Under the pieces are notes generated by a model that worked only from the letters and a program-made list of their open reading frames with translations, was not told the DNA's origin and searched no databases. This document shows positions 42,800 to 52,427 of a stretch of 64,000 nt of DNA, piece after piece. The translations under genes and the position numbers were made by a program. This DNA comes from Pseudarthrobacter defluvii (GTDB lineage: Bacteria; Actinomycetota; Actinomycetes; Actinomycetales; Micrococcaceae). Position 1 is the first letter of the stretch. Every line of letters begins with the position of its first letter. The DNA lies in the NCBI RefSeq assembly GCF_030816725.1, contig NZ_JAUSYG010000001.1, forward strand, positions 3,100,001 through 3,164,000. The letters are read 5' to 3'.

Positions 42800-44473
42800 T
42801 TATTTCTTCACGAAGGCCGCGTTGCTGAGGTGGACCACACCGTCGGCGAACGTTTCGATTCCGGCCACTTTGTTGGAGTAGGCCGTGAGGCTGTGGATCC
42901 GGTAGAGGTAGATGATCGGGTTGTCCGCCTGCACCTGCTGGACGGCCTTCCCGTACAGGGCCGCCCGGGCTGCCTGGTCGGTGGTGGTGGAGGCGTCGGT
43001 GAGGAGCTTGTCCACGGCGGGGTTGTTGTAGCCGGAGTAGTTGTTGCCGCCGCCGGTTGCCAGGAAGTTGTACATGTTGCCGTGCGGGTCCACGCGGCCG
43101 GACCAGCCCAGCAGCAGCGCCTCGAAGCTGCCGTGGCTCTGGACGTCCAGCAGCGTTGAGTACTCAACGGGTGCGATGGTCAGTGCGAATCCGCCGTCGG
43201 CCACTGCCGCCTGCAGGGCCTGGGCGTACCGCAGCGAGTCCGGTGAGTTGGTGACCTGGACTTTGATGGGGAAGGGCACCGGGACCCCGGCATCCTTCAG
43301 CATCTGCTTGGCCTTGGCCGGATCATAGGCGGGGCAGCCTTGGCTGGCGTCCGAGGAGAAGGGGCTGGACGGCGCGACCGGCGAGCACGCGGGCTCGTAC
43401 CAGTTGTTGAAAAGCGTGCTCACCAGGGCGGCGCGGTCGATGGACATCGACAGGGCGGTCCGGACGGCGGCGTTCTTAGCCAGCGGGGTGTTGATGTCCC
43501 CCACCGGCTTGCCCACGCCGTTGGTGTTGCCGAGGTTTACGGTCAGGCCCTGGTAGCCCAGCGATCCCACCTGGAGCACGCCCACTCCGCGTTCCTTGGC
43601 CAGCGCGTCCACGTCCTGGGGTGCGATGGAGTCCGCCACCTGGACGTCGCCGGAGCGCAGGTTCGCGGTCCGGATGTTGGAGTCAGTCATGATCCGGTAG
43701 GTGACCGTGTCCAAGTGGACGTTCTTGGCGTCGTAGTACAGCGGATCCCGTTCCACCTGGATGGAAGTCTGCGGGACGCGCTGCTTGAACTTGAACGGAC
43801 CCACACACACCGGGTGGTCCCCGAAGGAGTCCCCTGCCGCGGCAACGGCTGTGGGCGAGAGGATCATCCCGGCCCGGTCAGCGAGCGCTGCGGTGAGGGG
43901 GGCAAAGGGCTTCTTGTAGGTGATCTGGACCGTGGTGGGGTTCAGGGCCGCGATGCCGCTGATGGGCCCCAGCTCGCTCTTGCGGGCGGACCCTCTCATG
44001 GTGAGGTCCCTGTCCAGGGTGGCGCGGACAGCCTCTGCGTCGAACTTGGTGCCGTCCGCAAAGACGGCATCGTCCCGGACCTGGATGGTCACCGTCTGGC
44101 CGTTGTTGCTCACCTCGGGCAGCTTGGTGGCGAGCTGCGGCACGATCTGCCCCTTGGCATCAATGTCGTAGAGCTTCTGGCACATCGTCTGCATGACGTA
44201 GCGGGTGTAGAGGGACGACGACGTGGTGGGGTCCAGGCGGTCCGGTTCGGCGGAGAGGGCCATCACCAGATCCCCGCCCTCCACCACTTTCTGGTTGCCG
44301 ATGGGCACCGAGGTCACGTCGTTGTGCGCCACCGCTTCCGGGATGGGCTGGATGGGGGCGCAGGCAGTCATCGCCAGCGCGAAGGCCGCAGCGCCGCCGG
44401 CGATGGCGGCGTTTTTCGCCTTGCTGGAGTGCCGCCCGGAAGCGTCCGGTGGCGGAACGGGAGTCTCATACAA
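42800..44473 (-). CDS. extracellular solute-binding lipoprotein (peptide/glutathione type)
   Basis: A 557-residue family 5 binding protein. A Lys-containing signal peptide is followed by the lipobox MTAC (Cys near 38) and then the SBP_bac_5 fold. This includes the GGDLVMALSAEPDRLDP entry, an FKQRVPQTSI region and a PIKVQVTNSPDSLRYAQALQ region. It captures peptides at the cell surface for the DppBC/ATPase importer. AAGGACTTGT precedes the ATG. It is the first gene of the operon, divergent from the DUF1275 gene across a 97-base region with a GntR-like operator. Confidence 0.88.
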   Translation of the reverse strand: MYETPVPPPDASGRHSSKAKNAAIAGGAAAFALAMTACAPIQPIPEAVAHNDVTSVPIGNQKVVEGGDLVMALSAEPDRLDPTTSSSLYTRYVMQTMCQKLYDIDAKGQIVPQLATKLPEVSNNGQTVTIQVRDDAVFADGTKFDAEAVRATLDRDLTMRGSARKSELGPISGIAALNPTTVQITYKKPFAPLTAALADRAGMILSPTAVAAAGDSFGDHPVCVGPFKFKQRVPQTSIQVERDPLYYDAKNVHLDTVTYRIMTDSNIRTANLRSGDVQVADSIAPQDVDALAKERGVGVLQVGSLGYQGLTVNLGNTNGVGKPVGDINTPLAKNAAVRTALSMSIDRAALVSTLFNNWYEPACSPVAPSSPFSSDASQGCPAYDPAKAKQMLKDAGVPVPFPIKVQVTNSPDSLRYAQALQAAVADGGFALTIAPVEYSTLLDVQSHGSFEALLLGWSGRVDPHGNMYNFLATGGGNNYSGYNNPAVDKLLTDASTTTDQAARAALYGKAVQQVQADNPIIYLYRIHSLTAYSNKVAGIETFADGVVHLSNAAFVKK

Positions 44474-44498
44474 GTCCTTGGATCGGTCACATCGGGTG

Positions 44499-44512
44499 GA
44501 TTGAATACAATC
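44499..44512. promoter_or_regulatory. GntR-type operator candidate GATTG-AATA-CAATC
   Basis: A perfect 5-base-arm palindrome with a 4-base centre lies 26 bases before the binding-protein gene and 59 bases before the divergent DUF1275 gene. It resembles FCD-GntR sites of the ATTGTATACAAT type. The GntR gene that ends this operon is the obvious candidate to bind it. Confidence 0.5.
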
Positions 44513-44570
44513 GCTTATTGAAGATAACCTTGGTATACGTTTGTTTCAAGGAAAAATCGGAGAATAAACC

Positions 44571-45299
44571 GTGAAGACACACTTTTTCGGGTCGGCTGAC
44601 CGCCTGCACCTGGTGCTCATGTTGGCCCTGACGTTCTCCACGGGCGTGGTGGATGCGATGGGCTACCTCGGCCTGGACCGCGTCTTCACCGGAAACATGA
44701 CCGGCAACGTGGTGCTGCTGGGCATGGCAATGGCCGGCGGAACAAGCCTTCCTGTGCTGCGGCCGGCGCTGGCGCTGGCCTTCTTCATGCTGGGGGCGGC
44801 CCTGGCAGGGCGGGCCCTTCGGCGCAGCGGCGAAGGCTGGTCGGCGCAGACCTCCGGCGCCCTGTCCGCCGTATCGCTGGGTCTGTGGCTCCTCACGGTC
44901 TTCGTGCTCCTGGCTCCGGTGCAGTCTGACCCCACCCTCGGGAGCATCGTCACCAGCGCGCTCGCCCTGCTCATGGGGACCCAGGCCGCCACGGCGAAAC
45001 GCCTGAAGGTCGCGGAGATCACCACCGTGGTGGTCACCTCGACCATCACCGGACTTGCCTCCGACTCCCGGCTGGCAGGCGGCAAGGGAACATTCTGGCA
45101 GCGGCGGGCACTGGCCATCGGCCTGATCATGCTTGGGGCCCTGGCCGGGGCGGCAGCGCTGCATGTGCACCTGGCACTTGCACTGTCAGTGGCTGCCGTC
45201 ATCGCCACCGCAGTCACCGTGGCAGGCCACGCCGCCCACCGCCGTTCACTGGCGGAAGCGGCAACGTCCTCGGAGAGCCCCTCGCTGGCGCGGGACTGA
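44571..45299 (+). CDS. DUF1275 (YoaK) family membrane protein
   Basis: A 242-residue membrane protein with six to seven helices. It carries the DUF1275 pattern GVVDAMGYLGLDRVFTGNMTGNVVLLG near 25-50 and a GTQAATAKRLKVAEITTVVVTSTITGL segment near 140. The function of this family is unsettled (small-molecule exporter or sensor). GTG 44571 has CGGAG upstream. It is divergent from the peptide ABC operon; the shared upstream region holds one operator candidate. Confidence 0.83.
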   Translation: MKTHFFGSADRLHLVLMLALTFSTGVVDAMGYLGLDRVFTGNMTGNVVLLGMAMAGGTSLPVLRPALALAFFMLGAALAGRALRRSGEGWSAQTSGALSAVSLGLWLLTVFVLLAPVQSDPTLGSIVTSALALLMGTQAATAKRLKVAEITTVVVTSTITGLASDSRLAGGKGTFWQRRALAIGLIMLGALAGAAALHVHLALALSVAAVIATAVTVAGHAAHRRSLAEAATSSESPSLARD

Positions 45300-45396
45300 C
45301 CCGCACCTGCGCACGCCGCCTTGCCTGATGGGAGAATGTCACAGCCGTCACCTAATGTAGGTTCACACCAAAGAGCCCTGAAGACACGGAACCCGC

Positions 45397-46839
45397 ATGG
45401 ACTTCTACGCCATCAATTCGCTGCGCGAAAACCACGCAGGCTGGTCACTCCTCCGCGCCCAGAATGCACCCCTTGCCCTGGCGTTCTTCATGGCCGCGTT
45501 CACTGGGCCCAACCAGCGCAACCTGGGGCGGCAGCAGCTGATCGATGTCCTGGACGACGTCTTGTTCGGCCTCCGGGATGCGGAAGGGGAAGAACGCTTC
45601 CCGCGACGGGCAGTCGAATACCTGGATGACTGGGCCTCGGACGAGCGGAAATGGCTCCGCAAGTACTACGTACCGGGGGAAGACGAGCCGCATTATGACC
45701 TCAGCGCGGCAGCGGAGGACGTCATCAGGTGGGTGGAGAGCCTGCGCGGCCGCGAGTTCGTCGCCACCCAGTCGCGCCTCACCAGCATCTTCGCCGTCCT
45801 CAAGCAGTTGGTCCAGCAGTCGGAGACCGACCCGGAGGTCCGGCTTGCCGAGCTGCGGCGCCAGCGGGACGGAATCGACGACGAGATGCAGCGGATCCGC
45901 GACGGCAACATCCGCGTCATGACCGGCCCCGAGGCCCTGGACCACCTCCAGCAGCTCACCACACTGGCCAAGGACCTGCTGTCCGATTTCCGCGAGGTCG
46001 AGCAGAACTTCCGCAAGCTGGACCGGCAGGTGCGGGAGCAGATCGCCACCTGGGACGGAACGCAGGGCGAGCTGCTCGAATCCATCTTCGGCAACCAGCA
46101 GGACATCAGCAGCTCGCTCCAGGGCCGCACCTTCCAGGGCTTTTGGGACTACCTTATGTCCCCGCAGCTGCGCACCGAACTGCAGGACCTGCTGCACAGG
46201 GCCACCCGGATCGAGGCGCTCGCGCACACGGACAGCCTGCACGCCGTCGCCAACCTCCACCAGGACTGGCTGCCCGCCGTCGAACAGACCCAGGCCACCG
46301 TCCGCCAGCTCTCCCAGCAGATGCGCCGCCTCCTCGACGACAAGGTCTTCCTCGAGAACAAGCGCATCATGCAGCTGATCCGCAGCGTCGAATCCGGCGC
46401 GCTCGGCACCCGGGAGGCGCCGCCGTCGGGCCTTTTCATGGAGATCGACGCGCCGTCCGTGGACGTGGTGCTGCCATTCGAACGGCCGCTGTATGAGCCC
46501 AGCCGCAAGGTGATGGTGGACGACGCCGTCCTCACCGCCGACGACCTGGACGTGGACGCGGACGCCCTGTTCAGCCAGTTCTTCGTGGACAAGGAACGGC
46601 TGCGGGGCAACATCGACGCAGTCCTGGCCGACGCCGAGCAGGCAACGCTCGGCGACGTGACGGCCGCGTATCCGTTGTCGCAGGGTCTTGCTGAGCTGGT
46701 GGCGTACTACCAGCTGGCCACGGAATCGGACTGGGCCACCATCAACCCGGAACAGGAACAGCGGCTCTCCTGGCGGCTGCCGGACGGCAGCACCCGCGAA
46801 GCCACCATTGAACATATCATCTTCGGAAGGCCGGCATGA
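45397..46839 (+). CDS. jetA: Wadjet protein JetA (DUF3375; MksF/kleisin-like)
   Basis: A 480-residue protein of the DUF3375 family, beginning MDFYAINSLRENHAGWSLLRAQNAPLA. The N-terminal winged-helix-like part is followed by long helical segments (about 150-330) and an acidic C-terminus. It is the kleisin subunit of the SMC-like Wadjet condensin, bridging JetC heads. Order and overlaps are diagnostic: its stop overlaps jetB by 4 bases (ATGA). The start at 45397 has only a weak ribosome site. It lies 97 bases after the DUF1275 gene. Confidence 0.93.
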   Translation: MDFYAINSLRENHAGWSLLRAQNAPLALAFFMAAFTGPNQRNLGRQQLIDVLDDVLFGLRDAEGEERFPRRAVEYLDDWASDERKWLRKYYVPGEDEPHYDLSAAAEDVIRWVESLRGREFVATQSRLTSIFAVLKQLVQQSETDPEVRLAELRRQRDGIDDEMQRIRDGNIRVMTGPEALDHLQQLTTLAKDLLSDFREVEQNFRKLDRQVREQIATWDGTQGELLESIFGNQQDISSSLQGRTFQGFWDYLMSPQLRTELQDLLHRATRIEALAHTDSLHAVANLHQDWLPAVEQTQATVRQLSQQMRRLLDDKVFLENKRIMQLIRSVESGALGTREAPPSGLFMEIDAPSVDVVLPFERPLYEPSRKVMVDDAVLTADDLDVDADALFSQFFVDKERLRGNIDAVLADAEQATLGDVTAAYPLSQGLAELVAYYQLATESDWATINPEQEQRLSWRLPDGSTREATIEHIIFGRPA

Positions 46840-47462
46840 CCCCCAGCGAAACCGAGACCCGGACGCCGGAGGAGCTGCCCGCCGTCGTCACCAGACTCTT
46901 CAAAGGCGTGCTCTACGTGGAGAACGACGAGAAGATCTGGCAGTCCCTCCTGGGGCTGACCTCGCAGGTGCGTGACTACGTCTCCGTGCTTGGCCTGGAC
47001 CTGATCCTGGACGAATCGGAAGGTTACGCGTTCCTGCGCTCGCGCGAGGACCCGGACAACACCCTCCCCCGGCTCATCGCGCGCCGCACCCTTACCTTCA
47101 ACGTCAGCCTGCTGCTGGCGCTGCTGCGGGGCCGGATGCTGGAGTTCGACACGAACAGCAGCGAGCTGCGGCTCATCATGACTGAACAGGAGATCGCGGA
47201 CATGGTCTCGGTCTTCCTGCCCGAGTCCAGCAACGAGGCGAAGATCCTGGACCGGCTCGGCGCGGACATCAAGAAGGTGGTGGAACTCGGCTTCCTGCGC
47301 AAGCTCAAGGGGCAGGCCGACACGTATGAGGTGGCCCGGGTCCTGAAGGCGTACGTGGACGCGCAGTGGCTGGAGGAGTTCGACGCGCGGCTGGCTGACT
47401 ACCGCGCCACACTGGCCGGCGAGCCCTTGGCCGGAGCATCGGCAACGGAGGAGGGCAAGTGA
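46836..47462 (+). CDS. jetB: Wadjet protein JetB (DUF4194; MksE/KITE-like)
   Basis: A 208-residue protein of the DUF4194 family. It has two winged-helix units typical of KITE subunits (IWQSLLGLTSQVRDYVSVLGLDLILDESEGYAFLRS, and a later LGADIKKVVELGFLRKL) and a C-terminal extension. It would dimerise on the JetA kleisin within the Wadjet complex. It overlaps jetA by 4 bases and jetC by 4 bases (GTGA), so the four genes are translationally coupled. Confidence 0.93.
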   Translation: MTPSETETRTPEELPAVVTRLFKGVLYVENDEKIWQSLLGLTSQVRDYVSVLGLDLILDESEGYAFLRSREDPDNTLPRLIARRTLTFNVSLLLALLRGRMLEFDTNSSELRLIMTEQEIADMVSVFLPESSNEAKILDRLGADIKKVVELGFLRKLKGQADTYEVARVLKAYVDAQWLEEFDARLADYRATLAGEPLAGASATEEGK

Positions 47463-50400
47463 CGGCGCAGCTCGGCAGCGACCTGCAGGAGAGCCTGTTC
47501 AGCCTGGAGGGCACGGCGGCCGACGGCGGCACTCCCCCGGGCTTCCGGCTGCACCGCCTGGAGCTGCTCAACTGGGGCACGTTCCACCAGGGCGTGCGAA
47601 CGTTCCGGCTGGACGGGGCGAACAGCCTGCTGACGGGCGATATCGGCTCCGGCAAGTCCACGGTGGTGGATGCGGTCACCACGCTGCTGCTGCCCGCCAA
47701 CAAGATCGAGTACAACAAGGCCGCGGGGGCGCAGAAGAAGGAACGCTCCCTGATGTCCTACGTCCGGGGCTTCCACAAGAGCGCCCGCAGCACCGGCGGG
47801 GAGTACTCCAAACCGGTCGCTCTGCGCGGCACGGGCCAGCTGACGGTGGTGCTGGGCGTCTTCCACAACGCAGTGCTCGGCAAGTGGGTTACGCTCGGCA
47901 TCACGTTGTGGGCCACCCAGGAGGCGGGCCAGCCCAACCGGTTCTACTCCCTGGCCGAGGCCGAACAGTCCATCGCGGCGGACTTCAGCAACTTCGGCCA
48001 GGATCCGCTGAAGCTCAAAAAGAAGCTTCGCACCGCAGGGGCGTCGGTGCACGACTCGTTCGACCCGTACTCGGCTGCGTTCAAGCGGCAGTTCGGCATC
48101 AGCGGGAACCAGGCCATGGAGCTGTTCCACCGGACGGTGTCCATGAAGCAGGTGGAAAACATCACCTCGTTCGTGCGTAGCAACATGCTGGAGGAGGACG
48201 ACGTCGCCACCCGGATCACCAACCTGATCCACCACTTCGACGATCTCAAGAAGGCCCACGACGCCGTCCTGCGCGCCAAGGACCAGATCGCCCTGCTGAC
48301 GCCCATCAAGGACGGCGCAGCGCAGCATGCCAGGCTGAGTGCCGAGGACGAGCTGGCCCGGAAACAGCGCGACCAGCTGCACCCGTGGTTCACCCACCGG
48401 AAGCTGGAACTGAGCCTGGAGCACCAGGCCGAACTGGAGCGGACCGGCATTCGCCTGCAGGAGGACGCTGCCCGGCTTAACAGCGAGACTAAGCAGCTGC
48501 GCCGGGATCTGGCCGGCGTGGAGGAGGACATCCGCACCAACGGCGGTGGCCGGCTGGCGGCCATCGACGCCGACCTGTCCCGGCTCGCGGCCGAGTCCGC
48601 AGCGCAGCGGCAGCGGTTTGAGACCTACTCCAGCGCCGCGGCGGACCTGGGGCTGCAGGCGCCTGAGGACCGGGTGCTGTTTGATGCCAACCGGGCCCGG
48701 CTCACGGAGGTGGAGGCGGAGCTGGCCAGGGCATCGGACCAGCTGCAGGATCGGCGCACCGAGCTGAGCATGACCCGGACCGTCCTGACCAACCAGGCCG
48801 GGGATATCGCAGCCGAGCTCACCAGCCTCCAGGCACGGCGCAACCTGATCCCGCTCCCCCAACTGGACATCCGCCGCCGGCTCTGTGAAGGGACCGGCAT
48901 CAAGGACACCGAACTGCCGTACGTGGGTGAGTTGCTGCGGGTCCGGGACGGCGAAGCCGCCTGGGAGGGTGCCGCGGAACGCACCCTCCACGGGTTCGCA
49001 CTCTCGCTCCTGGTGCCGGGCGAACACTACGCCGCCGTCAGCGCCTGGGTGGATTCGAACAACTTGCGCGGCCGGCTGGTGTATCTGCGGGTAGGTGATT
49101 CTTACGCCCCCAAGCCTGCCGAGGCCGGGACGCTTGCCGCCAAGATCGCCATCAAGCAGGGCACGCCGTTCCGCGACTTCCTCCAGGACGAGCTCAGCAG
49201 CAGGTTCGACTACTTCTGCTGCGAGAACCTGGCGGATTTCCGCCGCTACCCTAAGGCGCTGACCGCCAACGGCCAGCTCAAGGGCGGCCGGGGCCGGCAC
49301 GAGAAGGACGACCGCAAGGACCTGGCGGACCGGCGGAACTACGTGCTGGGCTGGGACAACCACGACAAAATCGCCCGCTTCCGCGCCGAACAGGACGAGG
49401 TCCAGGGCCGGCTGAAGGTGCTGGCCACCGAGCTTGGCAAGGTCAACGACCAGCTCGGTTCGGCGGGCCGGCAGAACCGGCAGCTGGGCATTCTCGGGTC
49501 AGTGCAGGACTTCGGCGAGATCAGCTGGCAGCTCACCGCCCGCCGGATCGAGGACCTCAAGGCGGAGAAGCGGGAGCTCGAGACCACCAGCGACGTCCTG
49601 CAGCAGCTGATGGCCAAGCAAGCCGACGTGGCTGCCCAGCTGGAACGGCTCGAGGACAAGGCCGGCAAGCTGCAGCAGCGGCTCGGCGCGAACGAGAAGG
49701 ACGCAAAGGACATCGCCGAGGCGATCGAGGAGTGCCACGCCGTCCTGGCCGGGACGCCGGTGACGGACGACGCCGTGGTGCTGGCCGCCGTCGGACGCCT
49801 CACCCAGGGCGCGCTCGGCGACAAGGCGCTCACCTACCGGAACACCGGCACCGTGGAAAGCACAGTGCGGGCAGGGTTGACGGACAGCATCGACGCGCTG
49901 GCCAAGCGGATTGCCCGGGCGGCGGAGGGCACCGTGCGGCAAATGGCGGACTTCCGCAATAAATACCCGAACGAAACCACTGACATTGACGCCTCGCTGG
50001 AGGCCGCGGCGGACTACAACCGACTGCTGGCCCAACTGGAGGACAACGACCTGCCGCGGTTCGAGGCAAAGTTCAAGGAGTCGCTGAACCAGAACACCAT
50101 CCACGAGGTGGTGGCCTTCAACGCGTTCCTGGACAGCAGGCGTCAGGACATCGTGAACCGGATCGGCGAGATCAACCAGTCGCTTGCCGGTATCCCCTAC
50201 AACACGGGACGGCACATCCAGCTGGAGCACCAGGCGACGTCGGACCAGGATGTGCGCGAGTTCGGCAGCGACCTGCGGGCGTGCTCGGAGGGGACCATCG
50301 GCGACGAGGACCAGTACTCGGAGCAGAAGTACCTGCAGGTGGAGCGGCTGATCGAACGGTTCCGTGGCCGGGACGGGCTCACTGAGCTGGACCGGCGGTG

Positions 50401-50866
50401 GACGGCGAAGGTCACGGACGTGCGGAACTGGTTCACGTTTTCAGCGTCGGAAAAGTGGACGGAGACCGGCGAGGAGTACGAGCACTTCACGGACTCGGGT
50501 GGCAAATCCGGCGGGCAGAAGGAGAAGCTGGCGTACACCATCCTCGCGGCGGCGCTGGCGTTCCAGTTCGGGCTGGGCTCCGGCAAAGGCGCTGGTCGTG
50601 CCGCGGGCAGCGGCCGGAGCTTCCGGTTCGTGGTGATCGACGAGGCCTTTGGCCGTGGCTCTGACGAGTCGGCGCGGTACGGGCTGGAGCTGTTCCAGCG
50701 GATGAAGCTGCAGCTGCTGATCGTAACGCCGCTGCAGAAGATCCACGTGATCGAGCCGTTCGTCTCGCATGTGGGTTTCGTGGCCAACACCACCGGGGAT
50801 AATTCCCAGCTGCGGAACATGACCATCCAGGAATACCGCGCGGACAAGGACCGGCATGCCCGCTAA
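47459..50866 (+). CDS. jetC: Wadjet protein JetC (SMC/MksB-like ATPase)
   Basis: A 1,135-residue SMC-type ATPase. Walker A is GDIGSGKST at residues 60-68. Two long coiled-coil arms (about 290-460 and 650-800) flank a hinge-like centre. The ABC signature is SGGKSGGQKEKLAY near 1020 and Walker B is VVIDEAFGRGSDES near 1058. It is the DNA-loop-extruding motor of Wadjet, which recognises circular plasmids by size and topology. GTG 47459 overlaps the jetB stop, and jetD starts 11 bases before its end. Confidence 0.95.
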   Translation: MTAQLGSDLQESLFSLEGTAADGGTPPGFRLHRLELLNWGTFHQGVRTFRLDGANSLLTGDIGSGKSTVVDAVTTLLLPANKIEYNKAAGAQKKERSLMSYVRGFHKSARSTGGEYSKPVALRGTGQLTVVLGVFHNAVLGKWVTLGITLWATQEAGQPNRFYSLAEAEQSIAADFSNFGQDPLKLKKKLRTAGASVHDSFDPYSAAFKRQFGISGNQAMELFHRTVSMKQVENITSFVRSNMLEEDDVATRITNLIHHFDDLKKAHDAVLRAKDQIALLTPIKDGAAQHARLSAEDELARKQRDQLHPWFTHRKLELSLEHQAELERTGIRLQEDAARLNSETKQLRRDLAGVEEDIRTNGGGRLAAIDADLSRLAAESAAQRQRFETYSSAAADLGLQAPEDRVLFDANRARLTEVEAELARASDQLQDRRTELSMTRTVLTNQAGDIAAELTSLQARRNLIPLPQLDIRRRLCEGTGIKDTELPYVGELLRVRDGEAAWEGAAERTLHGFALSLLVPGEHYAAVSAWVDSNNLRGRLVYLRVGDSYAPKPAEAGTLAAKIAIKQGTPFRDFLQDELSSRFDYFCCENLADFRRYPKALTANGQLKGGRGRHEKDDRKDLADRRNYVLGWDNHDKIARFRAEQDEVQGRLKVLATELGKVNDQLGSAGRQNRQLGILGSVQDFGEISWQLTARRIEDLKAEKRELETTSDVLQQLMAKQADVAAQLERLEDKAGKLQQRLGANEKDAKDIAEAIEECHAVLAGTPVTDDAVVLAAVGRLTQGALGDKALTYRNTGTVESTVRAGLTDSIDALAKRIARAAEGTVRQMADFRNKYPNETTDIDASLEAAADYNRLLAQLEDNDLPRFEAKFKESLNQNTIHEVVAFNAFLDSRRQDIVNRIGEINQSLAGIPYNTGRHIQLEHQATSDQDVREFGSDLRACSEGTIGDEDQYSEQKYLQVERLIERFRGRDGLTELDRRWTAKVTDVRNWFTFSASEKWTETGEEYEHFTDSGGKSGGQKEKLAYTILAAALAFQFGLGSGKGAGRAAGSGRSFRFVVIDEAFGRGSDESARYGLELFQRMKLQLLIVTPLQKIHVIEPFVSHVGFVANTTGDNSQLRNMTIQEYRADKDRHAR

Positions 50867-52109
50867 GCCCTGGACATCATTGGCTGGGTTGCGGGCGCAG
50901 TCGTTGAAGGCGTGGAACAGCGGTGCGCTGCTGCGCGAGCTTATATCCCCGTCCGAGGTCTATCCGCGGCGGCGCCCGTTGAAGCGGCCGACGGCGGCGG
51001 AGCTGTTGAATGATTACGCTGCGGTCCGTGCGTGGGCGGCTGAGCTTTCTGCCGGGGCGGGTGGGTATTCGTTGGAGACTGCCGAGGTGGGGCGCCGGAC
51101 TGTCGGGACCAACCAGGTTCCGGCCGCGGCGGTGTTTGCCACCGTGGAGGACGAGATCGCTTTTGTCGGCAAGGCGCGGGAGGCTGGGCTCTTTCAGTCC
51201 CTTGCCGGCAGGTTGGGTGAGGTGGATCCGCGGTTTGTGGAATGGGCCTCGCGGCGGCCGCTGAAGCTCCTGGAGCTGGGTGCCGACGCCCTCGCTGCCG
51301 CTCGGGTGGCGCTGTGGCTGAACGATAATCCGGTGCCTGGCATCTACGTCCGGCAACTGGGCCTGTCCGGCGTGCATACGAAGTTCATCGAGCGTAACCG
51401 GCAGATCATCGACCAGCTGCTGACCGCCGTCGGGCCAGCCGCGGAAACTGAAGACGTGGACGCCATGGAATCCGCCGGGCAGGACGCGGCGCTGGAAGAC
51501 GGTGCCGGTCGAACGGCCGCTGCACGCTTCGCCCGACGGCATGGATTCCTGCACCCGCCGGAGCTGGTCCGGTTCCGGTTGCTTGATCCGGAGGCTGACA
51601 TGCTCGGCGGCGCACGGGACATCACCGTGACCGCCGAGGCATTCAGTAGGCTGCAGCTGCAGCTGCCGGTCCACACCGTGATCGCCACGGAGAACCAGGT
51701 GAACTTCCTCGCACTCCCCGACCTACCCGGGACGCTGGCACTGTACGGCGGGGGCTATGGCTTCTCTTCCTTGCGGGACGCGGCGTGGCTGCAGGACTGC
51801 CGGGTCCTCTACTGGGGCGACATCGACACACACGGATTCCGGATCCTGGACCAGCTCCGCGCGGTGCACCCGCACGTGGAAAGCGTCCTGATGGACGAAG
51901 AGACGCTGCAGGCACACCGCGAATTTTGTGGGCAGGAGTCATCGCCGTCGCGGTCAGCCCTGACGCGGCTGACCGCGGCCGAAGCCGCTCTCTATGAGGC
52001 ACTTGGCAATGACACGTTTGGCCCGCATGTCCGCCTGGAGCAGGAACTGATCACCTGGGACTGGGCCCTGACGCGCCTTCAAGTGATACCGTCAGCGCGC
52101 AAGGCCTAG
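50856..52109 (+). CDS. jetD: Wadjet protein JetD (Toprim nuclease; DUF3322/DUF2220)
   Basis: A 417-residue nuclease subunit. The N-terminal about 170 residues match the DUF3322 arm. The C-terminal Toprim part has the Glu in VIATENQVNFLA (near 275) and the DxD-type pair in YWGDIDTHGF (near 325). JetD cleaves plasmid DNA once JetABC has extruded it. It overlaps jetC by 11 bases. Its last 18 bases overlap the 3' end of the convergent mazF-like gene. All four subunits look intact, so the system is probably functional. Confidence 0.94.
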   Translation: MPAKPWTSLAGLRAQSLKAWNSGALLRELISPSEVYPRRRPLKRPTAAELLNDYAAVRAWAAELSAGAGGYSLETAEVGRRTVGTNQVPAAAVFATVEDEIAFVGKAREAGLFQSLAGRLGEVDPRFVEWASRRPLKLLELGADALAAARVALWLNDNPVPGIYVRQLGLSGVHTKFIERNRQIIDQLLTAVGPAAETEDVDAMESAGQDAALEDGAGRTAAARFARRHGFLHPPELVRFRLLDPEADMLGGARDITVTAEAFSRLQLQLPVHTVIATENQVNFLALPDLPGTLALYGGGYGFSSLRDAAWLQDCRVLYWGDIDTHGFRILDQLRAVHPHVESVLMDEETLQAHREFCGQESSPSRSALTRLTAAEAALYEALGNDTFGPHVRLEQELITWDWALTRLQVIPSARKA

Positions 52110-52427
52110 AAAGACGGCGAGCGACTGCTCCACCGCCACCATCGTTTCGGAATCTAGGCGGCCCACCCTTTGCCCAAGATTGGTTCGACGCACGGTGGTG
52201 AGCTTATCGACCATGATTTGGCTGACGCGGTCAAGGCCGTTCAACGGGGCCGGCTCAACGGTCAGCCTGAGCAAAGGAGCATCTGAGGGGTGCGAGGTCA
52301 GCGGAAGTAACGTGACTGATTCCGATGCAGAGAACAGGTCATCCTGAACGATGAGTGCCGGACGCGGCTTTTGGGCATAGGTACCGCCGGACACCGTCCA
52401 CAGCTCGCCACGGTTCACTCCGGCCAA
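52092..52427 (-). CDS. mazF: MazF/PemK-type toxin
   Basis: A 111-residue toxin. It has the MazF fold start NRGELWTVSGG (Arg-Gly-Glu pattern), the PRPALIVQDD strand, the LLPLTSHP turn and a late VRRTNLGQRVGRLD. MazF toxins are mRNA endoribonucleases. Its start overlaps the antitoxin 3' end by 13 bases. Its stop lies inside the convergent jetD 3' end (18-base overlap), so loss of the toxin gene without damage to jetD is constrained. Confidence 0.87.
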   Translation of the reverse strand: MAGVNRGELWTVSGGTYAQKPRPALIVQDDLFSASESVTLLPLTSHPSDAPLLRLTVEPAPLNGLDRVSQIMVDKLTTVRRTNLGQRVGRLDSETMVAVEQSLAVFLGLAR

